Assembly: GCF_003712105.1 (NCBI RefSeq)
Contig: NZ_RHLG01000001.1
Location: 806,001-870,000, forward strand
Direction: 5' to 3'
Length of the DNA: 64,000 nucleotides
Source of the DNA: Winogradskyella sp.
GTDB lineage: Bacteria; Bacteroidota; Bacteroidia; Flavobacteriales; Flavobacteriaceae
The notes below the pieces were generated by a model. That model did not search any database and was not told where the DNA came from. It was given only the letters and a program-made list of their open reading frames with translations. The translations under genes and the position numbers were made by a program. Shown here piece after piece: positions 10,391 through 17,647 of the stretch. How positions within the stretch are numbered: the stretch's first letter is position 1; each line of letters opens with the position of its first letter.

Positions 10391-11093
10391 TTCTTTTACC
10401 TCTTAATCTTTTGTGTATTGGCGGAAATGTTTCTGGCAGATCCGTAATTAGTAGTTTTTGATTTACACCACTTTCAAGTTCTGCAATTTTCGAATATGGA
10501 TACTCAGGTATAGGTTCGCTTAGTGATTTCCATTTTGCTATACCAGATACTGTAATTGCCTCACCTATTTCAATAATACCTTCCTCGTATCTCAACGTTT
10601 TATTAAACCCTAACCAATTAGTACTATCAATATTGTAAGATCGAAGTAAGGCTTCAAATTTAGGTGAAGCGTCATTAAATGTACCAGAGTTTTGCTTCTG
10701 GTCTTTAACCAAAAAGCACTTGTAATTTTTTGGATGTTTTGTAGGTTTTACAATCACCATATCGCCATTGTTTTCTATAAAGAACTCTTGCATACGCTCT
10801 TCTTCCACCAATGTTTTCCATCGTGTAGATTTACCATTACTTACTCTTTTTTGAATTTTTATCTGATAAAATATACACTCACGTTTAGAGTACGGCGCAA
10901 TTAAAGGCGCTTTAACGTGTAACGCTTTACCATGCAGTTTTGATAACTCATTTTGTCTAAGATTAGTAACATTTCTAAACGGAATTTTTGATAGTGACCG
11001 TTTTATTATTTGCTTATTACTAAAGTAGTGAGACAGAAAAATTATGATGGCAGTAGCACCTATAAAAAGGGAAATAATAAGAAATGGTTCCAT
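10380..11093 (-). CDS. GIDE-domain-like membrane protein
   Basis: 237 residues with one N-terminal membrane segment (about residues 3-22). Then comes a domain with the order seen in GIDE proteins (the intermembrane domain of MULAN-type E3 ligases and bacterial relatives): GKALHVKAPLIAPYSKRECIFYQIKIQ, then TLVEEERMQEFFIENN, VIVKP, and a C-terminal EIGEAITVSGIAKW segment. No RING finger is present, as expected for bacterial members. The identification rests on this motif order only. Function in bacteria is unknown. Confidence 0.6.
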   Translation of the reverse strand: MEPFLIISLFIGATAIIIFLSHYFSNKQIIKRSLSKIPFRNVTNLRQNELSKLHGKALHVKAPLIAPYSKRECIFYQIKIQKRVSNGKSTRWKTLVEEERMQEFFIENNGDMVIVKPTKHPKNYKCFLVKDQKQNSGTFNDASPKFEALLRSYNIDSTNWLGFNKTLRYEEGIIEIGEAITVSGIAKWKSLSEPIPEYPYSKIAELESGVNQKLLITDLPETFPPIHKRLRGKRTTL

Positions 11094-11103
11094 AAAAGCG
11101 TGG

Positions 11104-11153
11104 TTAGTTGTATACTATATGTGTATACTAAATTATAAATGTTACACAACTAA
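11104..11153. repeat. Nested inverted repeats upstream of the GIDE-like gene
   Basis: TTAGTTGT (11104-11111) and its complement ACAACTAA (11146-11153) enclose two copies of GTATAC (11110-11115 and 11123-11128). The structure lies between the stop of the zinc-ribbon gene and the start of the GIDE-like gene. It could be an operator; no function is shown. Confidence 0.35.
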
Positions 11154-11506
11154 TCATCACGCTTGACCAAAGCATAATAATCCCCTTCGATAGGTAAATA
11201 GCCCTGATCGTAAACGAAGTAATAAATTTTGCCAGCCTTGGTAGTATAGATACTGGTAATGTAATTAAAATCAAAACCTTTTTCAATTAACTTTGCTCTC
11301 GAAGTTTTTGATTTTTTTCTAGGGTTGAGTTCCTCAAGAATTCTATAATTTTTGCGTAACCGGTTATTGGTGTTTCTAATAAGATTTTTAGAGTCTTTAT
11401 TAATTCTGTTATTATAAGCATTTCTGCAACCATCACTACAGAATTTTTTATCTATTCTACCAAAAATTTTATTACCGCATTCAGGACATTCTTTTTGCAT
11501 ACTCAT
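11150..11506 (-). CDS. Zinc-ribbon protein (DUF2116-like)
   Basis: 118 residues. The N-terminus has paired cysteines CPECG (Cys7, Cys10) and CSDGCR (Cys23, Cys27), a treble-clef or zinc-ribbon knuckle like that in DUF2116 proteins. This is followed by a basic stretch (NTNNRLRKNYRILEELNPRKKSK) that could contact nucleic acid, and a beta-rich tail. The gene overlaps the acetyltransferase gene upstream by 26 bases, so the two are co-transcribed. Function unknown. Confidence 0.75.
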   Translation of the reverse strand: MSMQKECPECGNKIFGRIDKKFCSDGCRNAYNNRINKDSKNLIRNTNNRLRKNYRILEELNPRKKSKTSRAKLIEKGFDFNYITSIYTTKAGKIYYFVYDQGYLPIEGDYYALVKRDD

Positions 11507-12029
11507 CTTTTTTTAGTTCGTACCAATTTGCTTTGACATCATCTATTTTAAATTCTTCCTTAAACTGCAATCCTATTTTTCCTAAAACCTTGTTCGAAGC
11601 TATATTGTCGATTTCAGCAACCCCAATTAATAGCTCCTTTTTCATGGTAGTAAAAAAATAATCCATAGCTACAATTGAAGATTCAGTTGCATAGCCTTTC
11701 CCCCAAAAGCGAGGTATAAAACGATAACCAACATCATAGAAGTTTGTTTGGTTATTAAACGTTAGATCGTTGTTTAATCTTAAACCTGACCAACCAATAA
11801 ATTCACCAGAGCTTTTTTCAATTGCAGCCCAACGGGCAATTCCTCGTTCTTTATGCTGTAGAATATTAGATTTTATACTTTCTAGAGCTTCTTCTTTTGT
11901 TTTAATAGGTTTATTCCCTAAGTATTTATGAACCAATGGGTCAGAATCTAATTCATAAATACCTAGTAAATCACTTTCTCTTAAGTGTCTAAGGATAAGG
12001 TTTTTAGTTTTGATTTTAAAAGCACTCAT
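11481..12029 (-). CDS. GNAT-family N-acetyltransferase (RimJ/RimL type)
   Basis: 182 residues starting MSAFKIKTKNLILRHLRESD. Features of the RimJ/RimL group are LILRHLRESDLLGIYEL, the acetyl-CoA loop region RFIPRFWGKGYATE (the GxG/A pyrophosphate-binding segment), and IDNIASNKVLGKIGL near the C-terminus. The substrate cannot be inferred. An in-frame ATG at 12056 would add nine residues, but a near-perfect promoter occupies 12033-12063, so the ATG at 12029 is chosen. It shares a 26-base overlap with the zinc-ribbon gene. Confidence 0.87.
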   Translation of the reverse strand: MSAFKIKTKNLILRHLRESDLLGIYELDSDPLVHKYLGNKPIKTKEEALESIKSNILQHKERGIARWAAIEKSSGEFIGWSGLRLNNDLTFNNQTNFYDVGYRFIPRFWGKGYATESSIVAMDYFFTTMKKELLIGVAEIDNIASNKVLGKIGLQFKEEFKIDDVKANWYELKKDEYAKRMS

Positions 12030-12032
12030 ATG

Positions 12033-12063
12033 CAAATATAGCTGAATATTATCCATTTACAAA
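12033..12063 (-). promoter_or_regulatory. Consensus promoter immediately before the acetyltransferase
   Basis: Minus strand TTTG (12063-12060), exactly 19 bases, then TATATTTG (12040-12033). The match to the Bacteroidota -33/-7 consensus is exact. The predicted transcription start falls at about 12029-12026, at or next to the ATG, which would give a leaderless or nearly leaderless message. Confidence 0.6.
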
Positions 12064-12086
12064 CGACTACAAATATTTACAAACGA
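12056..12086. repeat. 20-bp-spaced direct repeat TTTACAAACGA
   Basis: Two exact copies of TTTACAAACGA at 12056-12066 and 12076-12086, 20 bp apart (about two helix turns), in the divergent region between the acetyltransferase and ssb genes. The first copy covers the -33 box of the acetyltransferase promoter. Confidence 0.5.
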
Positions 12087-12195
12087 ATTTAAACGTGTAT
12101 CAACCGAATAAGATTGGACAGGTGTTTCATATTTGCAATGTTGAATCAAGGCGGTTCAATAGTATTAACTGTTTAACAATAAAATTTTAGAACAC

Positions 12196-12528
12196 ATGAA
12201 CACATTAAGAAACAAAGTACAGTTGATTGGTAACTTAGGCAATGACCCGGAAATTGTAAATCTTGAATCAGGTAAAATACTTGCTAAATTTTCAATAGCA
12301 ACTAATGAAAGCTATAAAAATGCAAACGGAGAAAAAGTGACCGATACACAATGGCACAATGTTGTAGCTTGGGGAAAAACAGCCGAGATAGTTGAGAAGT
12401 ATGTTGGTAAAGGCAAAGAAGTAGCAATAGAAGGAAAATTATCAACACGTTCTTGGGAAGATAAAGATGGAATTAAGAGATATACTACAGAAGTGATATG
12501 CAACGAATTATTGATGCTAGGTAAGTAG
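12196..12528 (+). CDS. ssb: Single-stranded DNA-binding protein, short form
   Basis: 110-residue OB-fold SSB. Diagnostic segments are NKVQLIGNLGNDPE near the start, KFSIATNESY, and TQWHNVVAWGKTAEIVEKYVGKG followed by EGKLSTRSWEDKDG. It ends right after the OB fold (LLMLGK) and lacks the flexible linker and acidic tip (usually ending DxPF) that recruits replication proteins in canonical SSB. It is therefore probably an accessory paralogue, with the main ssb elsewhere. A strong terminator follows. Confidence 0.93.
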   Translation: MNTLRNKVQLIGNLGNDPEIVNLESGKILAKFSIATNESYKNANGEKVTDTQWHNVVAWGKTAEIVEKYVGKGKEVAIEGKLSTRSWEDKDGIKRYTTEVICNELLMLGK

Positions 12529-12544
12529 TATTATTAATTTAATA

Positions 12545-12575
12545 AAAAAGGGAAGCTGATTAGCTTCCCTTTTTT
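12545..12575. terminator. Bidirectional rho-independent terminator
   Basis: AAAAAGGGAAGCT / AGCTTCCCTTTTT with a 4-base loop, between the convergent ssb and T9SS protease genes. It has T runs in both orientations. Confidence 0.9.
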
Positions 12576-12592
12576 ATAATTATATAGAATTT

Positions 12593-13915
12593 TTATTTCT
12601 TAATTATCTTTTTTGTTATACTAATATTCGACGTTTTATTTTCAATGGTCAAAAAGTATAATGCATTTTTAAGATTACTCAAATTAGAGATAATTATTTC
12701 TCCATTATTAAAATCTAAATTACCATAAACTTCGCGTCCATTGATGTCCGTTATTCTAGCCGAAAAAGAGTTGTTTGATAATCGTGGTGGTAACTCAATT
12801 GTAATTGACTCCGTAAAAGGATTAGGACTAATATTAATATCATCAATAGCAAAATCATTGGCGCTTAAAGAGCCTTGACATAATGACCAGCCCATATCTT
12901 CCATAAACCCTAAAGTCACATTGCCTGGATCATATACAGATTCTCCAGGACCTAAGAATGGTGTCATAAGTGCAGTTTCTGTACCATTAAAAGTGGCTTC
13001 ATCCCAGTGACTGTAACTAGAACCTCCATTAAATGGAAATGGTGCATAAGTTTTTGGACGAACACCGCCATTTTGAGCTACAGCAATTGGTCCATTACAT
13101 GATAAATTATCTCCCTGAAAAGCACTTAATAAAAAGCTAGAAGGATCATCTAAATCAAGTACAGGAGTACTACTATTTACAATAAATTCGTCCCATATAT
13201 TATACCAAATTGCTGCAGGGTCATTTGCCGCAGTTGTGGTATTTCCATTCGAGTCTCTTCTAATATAACCAACTGTGGTTCCAGTTGTTCCAATTCTTGT
13301 TCTTCCAAACCCTGCAATACCAAGTCCATGTCCTAATTCGTGCAAGACAACCGAAGTAAAATTAAACATTCCTGCTGGTGTTGGTTCATCTACAGCCGTT
13401 GGAAAAAACCAATCGCTTCTCGTAGAATTAAAATTACAAGAGATATCACTAGAGAATCCATTGCCGTTTGCTCCAGTAATTTTTTCGAAAAGCGCACCAG
13501 GATATAATACGTTATCAGGGTCTCCTGGGATGCTTCTAAAATAAGAGGCACTTGCTGAACCTAGGTTACCTGGAGTGGACGGTTCATAAGTAGCATTGAT
13601 ATTAATTGTAACAGGCGAATCAATTAAATTTGCCCAAATATCAACTGCCAATTGAAAAGCATCTTGAGCTTCATTTGGTTGCCCAAATATATCTGTCCAA
13701 TCACCTCCAATATAGTTAACATTGATTGTGGCACAAGGCGTTGCTCTGCTCTCGAGTTTTTGTTTTACCAGTGGTCGAAGTTTTACCAATGTGTTATTTG
13801 GCGCACCCGTATCAGGCATGGTACATACATGGGTATTATTTGCCTGACTGAATGCTGTTATATAGTTCAATAGCGCAAAAACACTAAAAACAACTTTATA
13901 GTAATTTCTTTTCAT
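12593..13915 (-). CDS. Secreted zinc metalloprotease with T9SS type A sorting domain
   Basis: 440 residues: Sec signal peptide (1-24), a protease-like body, and a C-terminal type A sorting domain (about 355-440) with SPNPFTESITIELP, ITDINGREVYG and a basic end TKKIIKK. The zinc motif is HELGHGLG at 192-199 (His192, Glu193, His196), and a Met-turn-like ALMTPF lies near residue 315. The third metzincin ligand expected at position 202 is Gly, so the third ligand must come from elsewhere. It is exported by Sec and then the type IX system to the surface or medium. A -7 like TATTTTTG lies on the minus strand at 13945-13952. Confidence 0.85.
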   Translation of the reverse strand: MKRNYYKVVFSVFALLNYITAFSQANNTHVCTMPDTGAPNNTLVKLRPLVKQKLESRATPCATINVNYIGGDWTDIFGQPNEAQDAFQLAVDIWANLIDSPVTININATYEPSTPGNLGSASASYFRSIPGDPDNVLYPGALFEKITGANGNGFSSDISCNFNSTRSDWFFPTAVDEPTPAGMFNFTSVVLHELGHGLGIAGFGRTRIGTTGTTVGYIRRDSNGNTTTAANDPAAIWYNIWDEFIVNSSTPVLDLDDPSSFLLSAFQGDNLSCNGPIAVAQNGGVRPKTYAPFPFNGGSSYSHWDEATFNGTETALMTPFLGPGESVYDPGNVTLGFMEDMGWSLCQGSLSANDFAIDDINISPNPFTESITIELPPRLSNNSFSARITDINGREVYGNLDFNNGEIIISNLSNLKNALYFLTIENKTSNISITKKIIKK

Positions 13916-14082
13916 GACGTAATATTTTGCTTTTTTTTGAGACGCAAAAATAACAAAACACTAACGTTTTTTTATAATTTTTAACAAAATGAAAAAATTA
14001 TAGGCTAAAAAAAGTCCTAAAATCAATAAAATTTAATGATATCCATGATTTCTTTAATCTGGTTTATTAAGGCCTAGACATA

Positions 14083-14112
14083 AAAAAAGTAACCAATTTA
14101 GGCTACTTTTTT
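14083..14112 (-). terminator. Terminator overlapping the end of the small Cys/Lys-rich gene
   Basis: AAAAAAGTAACC / GGCTACTTTTTT (plus-strand notation). In minus-strand RNA it folds with one G-U pair into a 12-bp stem with a 6-base loop and a U run. The stop codon of the small gene lies in the loop. Confidence 0.7.
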
Positions 14113-14271
14113 AAGTAAGTCAAAGCAAGGACATTTTTTACAACGTTTATGTTCTGCTTTTTTATATTTTTTACAGCATTTAGATTTTACCTTACCCAGT
14201 GGATCCATACCACAAGTAGATAAAACCTTTATGCGCTCCTTTTTTAACTTTTTATCTTTCTTTTTACCCAA
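14098..14271 (-). CDS. Small Cys/Lys-rich conserved-looking protein
   Basis: 57 residues, too short for usual ORF cut-offs. It reads MGKKKDKKLKKERIKVLSTC, then GMDPLGKVKSKCCKKYKKAE, then HKRCKKCPCFDLLKKVA. It has six cysteines (CGMDP, a CC pair, CKKCPC) and about one third lysine, suggesting metal or nucleic-acid binding. No ATG exists in frame at the start; TTG at 14271 is the likely initiator, with the frame open for nine codons further upstream. The coding signal is the ordered Cys spacing and a terminator placed exactly at the stop. Function unknown; it lies next to ferritin. Confidence 0.6.
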   Translation of the reverse strand: MGKKKDKKLKKERIKVLSTCGMDPLGKVKSKCCKKYKKAEHKRCKKCPCFDLLKKVA

Positions 14272-14337
14272 AATTGGTGCTTCATTTCTGGGCGCAAATA
14301 TAGTTGTTTAAATTTAATCTAAATAAAATTTAACAAT

Positions 14338-14862
14338 TTATGCTACTGGAGATTCAGGTGCAGCAGAACTAATAACATTTAATTGTTGAATGTCTCTATC
14401 AAATAAATATAGACCGCCTTTATCATCGCCAATCATGTTTATTTTATCTAAGATAGTTCTGGCAGTTGCTTCTTCTTCAATTTGTTCAGCTACATACCAT
14501 TGCAAGAAATTATGTGTGGCATAATCCTTTTCTTGAAGTGATATATGGACTAGTTCATTAATGCTTTGAGAAACAAAGATCTCATGCTCAAGTAATTTTT
14601 CGAACATTTTTTGGAATGAATCAAACGAAACATTTGGTGCATTAAGCTCACTTATATGTGCATGACCACCACGCTCGTTAACAAATTTCACTAGTTTTAA
14701 CATGTGTTCGCGCTCTTCATCAGACTGATCGTACATAAAATTAGAGATGCCTTCTAACCCTTTTACTTCTGCCCAAACGGCCATTGCTAAATATACTTGA
14801 GACGATTCTGCTTCGATTCGTATTTGCTTATTAAGTGCTTTTTCTATTGATTTTGATAACAT
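14338..14862 (-). CDS. ftnA: Non-haem ferritin
   Basis: 174-residue four-helix iron storage protein. It begins MLSKSIEKALNKQIRIEAES. Ferroxidase ligands are visible in EAESSQVYLAMAVW, DQSDEEREHMLKLVKFV (the E-x-x-H pair) and VAEQIEEEATARTILDKI. It stores Fe(III) as a mineral core in a 24-mer and protects against iron-driven oxidative damage. The ATG at 14862 is preferred; an in-frame start at 14880 would add six residues and overlap a -7 like element (TATTTTTG on the minus strand, 14878-14885). Confidence 0.94.
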   Translation of the reverse strand: MLSKSIEKALNKQIRIEAESSQVYLAMAVWAEVKGLEGISNFMYDQSDEEREHMLKLVKFVNERGGHAHISELNAPNVSFDSFQKMFEKLLEHEIFVSQSINELVHISLQEKDYATHNFLQWYVAEQIEEEATARTILDKINMIGDDKGGLYLFDRDIQQLNVISSAAPESPVA

Positions 14863-14979
14863 TTTTTCGATTTTAATCAAAAATAATGAATATATGACAA
14901 AAGTTTTACGACTCCGACTTATTTAGAATGAGTTCTAATATCTCTTTACTACTTTTATCAAAAAAGGAAAAAATATAGT

Positions 14980-17565
14980 ATGGCAACACAACCTAAACTG
15001 ACACGTTTTAACCAAAATGTTTTAGCCAAATACAAAATATACAACAGCATTTTTATGACGCTTCCGTTTTATGCTGTGACAAAAACAGGAGTTTTATTAC
15101 CTCTGTTTCATGAGACATGTAAAAAAGGCTATGAAAAGGGAGATGATCCTACTACAATTGTTAATACGTTTTTTGAGAAATACCAAGCAAGACGGACACA
15201 TGAAAGTCAGATTAATCTACTCTTTAGATTTATTCAATATATAGAGCGACAAGTGGTATTATTTGATGCTATTGAGGATGCTGCATTCCCGACAGTGAAT
15301 AATATGGATGGTATTGGTACGTTGAGACATTTAAAAGAGAATGCCGATTCTGAAAATAAACTTCAAGATTTAATCAAATACTTCAATGAGTTTAAAGTTA
15401 GAATTGTACTTACTGCCCATCCTACTCAATTTTACCCTGGAGCTGTTTTAGGTATTATAACAGATTTAACTGAAGCCATTAAAAATGACGATTTACTTCT
15501 CATAAATGATTTACTAGCTCAACTGGGTAAAACGCCATTCTTTAAAAAGAAAAAACCAACACCTTATGATGAAGCTATAAGCCTTATGTGGTATTTAGAG
15601 CATGTATTTTATGATGCATTCGGAAAGATTTTTAATTACATTCAGCAAAATATTTACGATGATATTGAGATGCCAAATGAGATTATAAATATTGGATTTT
15701 GGCCAGGTGGAGATCGTGATGGAAACCCGTTTGTGACACCAGATACTACGTTAAAAGTAGCAATGAAGTTGAAACAGGCGGTATTAAGAAATTATCTGAG
15801 AGATGTAAAGGTATTAAAGCGTAAGTTAACGTTTAGAGGTCTTGAGGATATAATAGCGTCGTTAGAGCGTCGATTATATGATGCAAGTATTAGTCCTAAT
15901 GCACAAGGAGTTATTACTCTTGAAGATTTCAAAAATGTATTGGAGGAAATTAAAGCAATAGTAATACAAGACCATCAATCACTATATCTTAATGAGATTG
16001 AAAGTCTTATAAATAAGACGCAGTTGTTTGGTTTTCATTTTGCAGCATTAGATATTAGACAAGATAGCAGAAAACATAATGATGTTTTTCAGGATGTGGT
16101 AAAAACTTTGCATAAAAAATCACCAGATGTTCTACCAGCTGATTTTTCAGAAAAAACTCCAAAACAGAAAGTACGAATATTATCTAATATTAAAGGTAAG
16201 CTATCAATAGATTGGTTTAAGGATGAGTTCACAGTTAGGACCTTAAACACTATGAAAGCATTAAAAGAAATTCAAACTTCAAACGGTGAGCAAGCTGCAA
16301 GCAGATATATTATTAGTAATAACCAAACGGCTTTGAATGTTATGCAATTATATGCTATGCTAAAATTAACTGCATTTCAAGATAATTTCCCTGTAGATAT
16401 TGTACCGCTTTTTGAAACAGTACCTGATTTGGAAAACGCATCAGATGTTATGCATGAACTTTATTCTAATAAGGCCTACAGAGCACATCTAGAAAAGCGA
16501 GGTAATAAACAAACTATCATGCTTGGGTTTAGTGATGGCACAAAAGATGGTGGTTATTTAATGGCCAATTGGGCAATTTTTAAAGCTAAGGAAGCATTAA
16601 CTAAAGTATCTAGAAAATACAAAATATCAGTGATCTTCTTTGATGGTCGTGGTGGACCACCTGCACGTGGTGGAGGAAAAACACATAATTTCTATGCATC
16701 TCTCGGTCCTACTGTCGAAGATAAAGAGGTACAATTAACCATACAAGGGCAAACAATAAGCTCTAATTTTGGAACACTAGATTCGTCTCAATATAATATG
16801 GAACAGCTTATAAGTTCTGGAATCTTAAATCGATTGAGTGATTCTAATCCTAAGCTATCAAGAGTAGATAAAAATACAATGAATAGCTTAGCAGATATAA
16901 GCTATAAAGCATATACGGACTTTAAAAAACACCCTAATTTCCTTGGTTATTTAGAGCGAATGAGCACTTTAAAGTTTTATGCTAAAACTAATATTGGTAG
17001 TCGACCTTCTAAAAGAGGCTCATCATCAGAACTTGTATTCTCAGATTTACGAGCAATCCCGTTTGTAGGAAGTTGGAGTCAATTAAAGCAAAATGTTCCG
17101 GGATTCTTTGGTGTCGGTACAGCTTTAAAATATTATGAGGATAAAGGTGAGTTTAAAAGAGTGAAGCAATTGTATAAAAACTCTAGCTTTTTTAGAACAC
17201 TAATAGAAAATAGTATGATGTCAATGGCGAAATCCTTTTTTGACCTTACTAAATATATGGCTGAAGATGAAGAGTTTGGAGATTTTTGGAAGCTTATTTA
17301 CGAAGAATTTAAACTCAGTAAACGACTTATTCTAAAGTTGACTGGATTTAAAGAATTGATGCAAGAAGAACCTGCAGGTAAAGTAAGTATTGATGTGAGA
17401 GAATCTATTGTGTTACCATTATTAACCATACAGCAATACGCTTTAAAGAAAATTCAAGAGTTGAATAAATCTCAAAACCCTGATAAAGCAGAATTAGAGA
17501 TATATGAGAAGATTGTAACGAGATCGTTATTCGGTAATATCAATGCGAGTAGAAATTCGGCCTAG
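14980..17565 (+). CDS. ppc: Phosphoenolpyruvate carboxylase
   Basis: 861 residues. Carboxylates PEP to oxaloacetate, replenishing the TCA cycle. Family motifs are VLTAHPTQ (catalytic His, about residue 147), GFWPGGDRDGNPFVT (about 243-257) and the glycine-rich mobile loop FDGRGGPPARGGG (about 554-566). In most PEP carboxylases that loop reads FHGRGGxxGRGG; here Asp replaces the His and the internal residues differ, a variant I associate with Bacteroidota enzymes. The C-terminus is NASRNSA instead of the usual RNTG. It stands alone between divergent ferritin and the sulfatase locus. Confidence 0.93.
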   Translation: MATQPKLTRFNQNVLAKYKIYNSIFMTLPFYAVTKTGVLLPLFHETCKKGYEKGDDPTTIVNTFFEKYQARRTHESQINLLFRFIQYIERQVVLFDAIEDAAFPTVNNMDGIGTLRHLKENADSENKLQDLIKYFNEFKVRIVLTAHPTQFYPGAVLGIITDLTEAIKNDDLLLINDLLAQLGKTPFFKKKKPTPYDEAISLMWYLEHVFYDAFGKIFNYIQQNIYDDIEMPNEIINIGFWPGGDRDGNPFVTPDTTLKVAMKLKQAVLRNYLRDVKVLKRKLTFRGLEDIIASLERRLYDASISPNAQGVITLEDFKNVLEEIKAIVIQDHQSLYLNEIESLINKTQLFGFHFAALDIRQDSRKHNDVFQDVVKTLHKKSPDVLPADFSEKTPKQKVRILSNIKGKLSIDWFKDEFTVRTLNTMKALKEIQTSNGEQAASRYIISNNQTALNVMQLYAMLKLTAFQDNFPVDIVPLFETVPDLENASDVMHELYSNKAYRAHLEKRGNKQTIMLGFSDGTKDGGYLMANWAIFKAKEALTKVSRKYKISVIFFDGRGGPPARGGGKTHNFYASLGPTVEDKEVQLTIQGQTISSNFGTLDSSQYNMEQLISSGILNRLSDSNPKLSRVDKNTMNSLADISYKAYTDFKKHPNFLGYLERMSTLKFYAKTNIGSRPSKRGSSSELVFSDLRAIPFVGSWSQLKQNVPGFFGVGTALKYYEDKGEFKRVKQLYKNSSFFRTLIENSMMSMAKSFFDLTKYMAEDEEFGDFWKLIYEEFKLSKRLILKLTGFKELMQEEPAGKVSIDVRESIVLPLLTIQQYALKKIQELNKSQNPDKAELEIYEKIVTRSLFGNINASRNSA

Positions 17566-17647
17566 AGTTTTTATTTCGGAATAATCTCGGATATTTATTA
17601 TAACTTATTGAATGAAGAAAATAGTCTAAAATTTAATAAGTCAAAAA

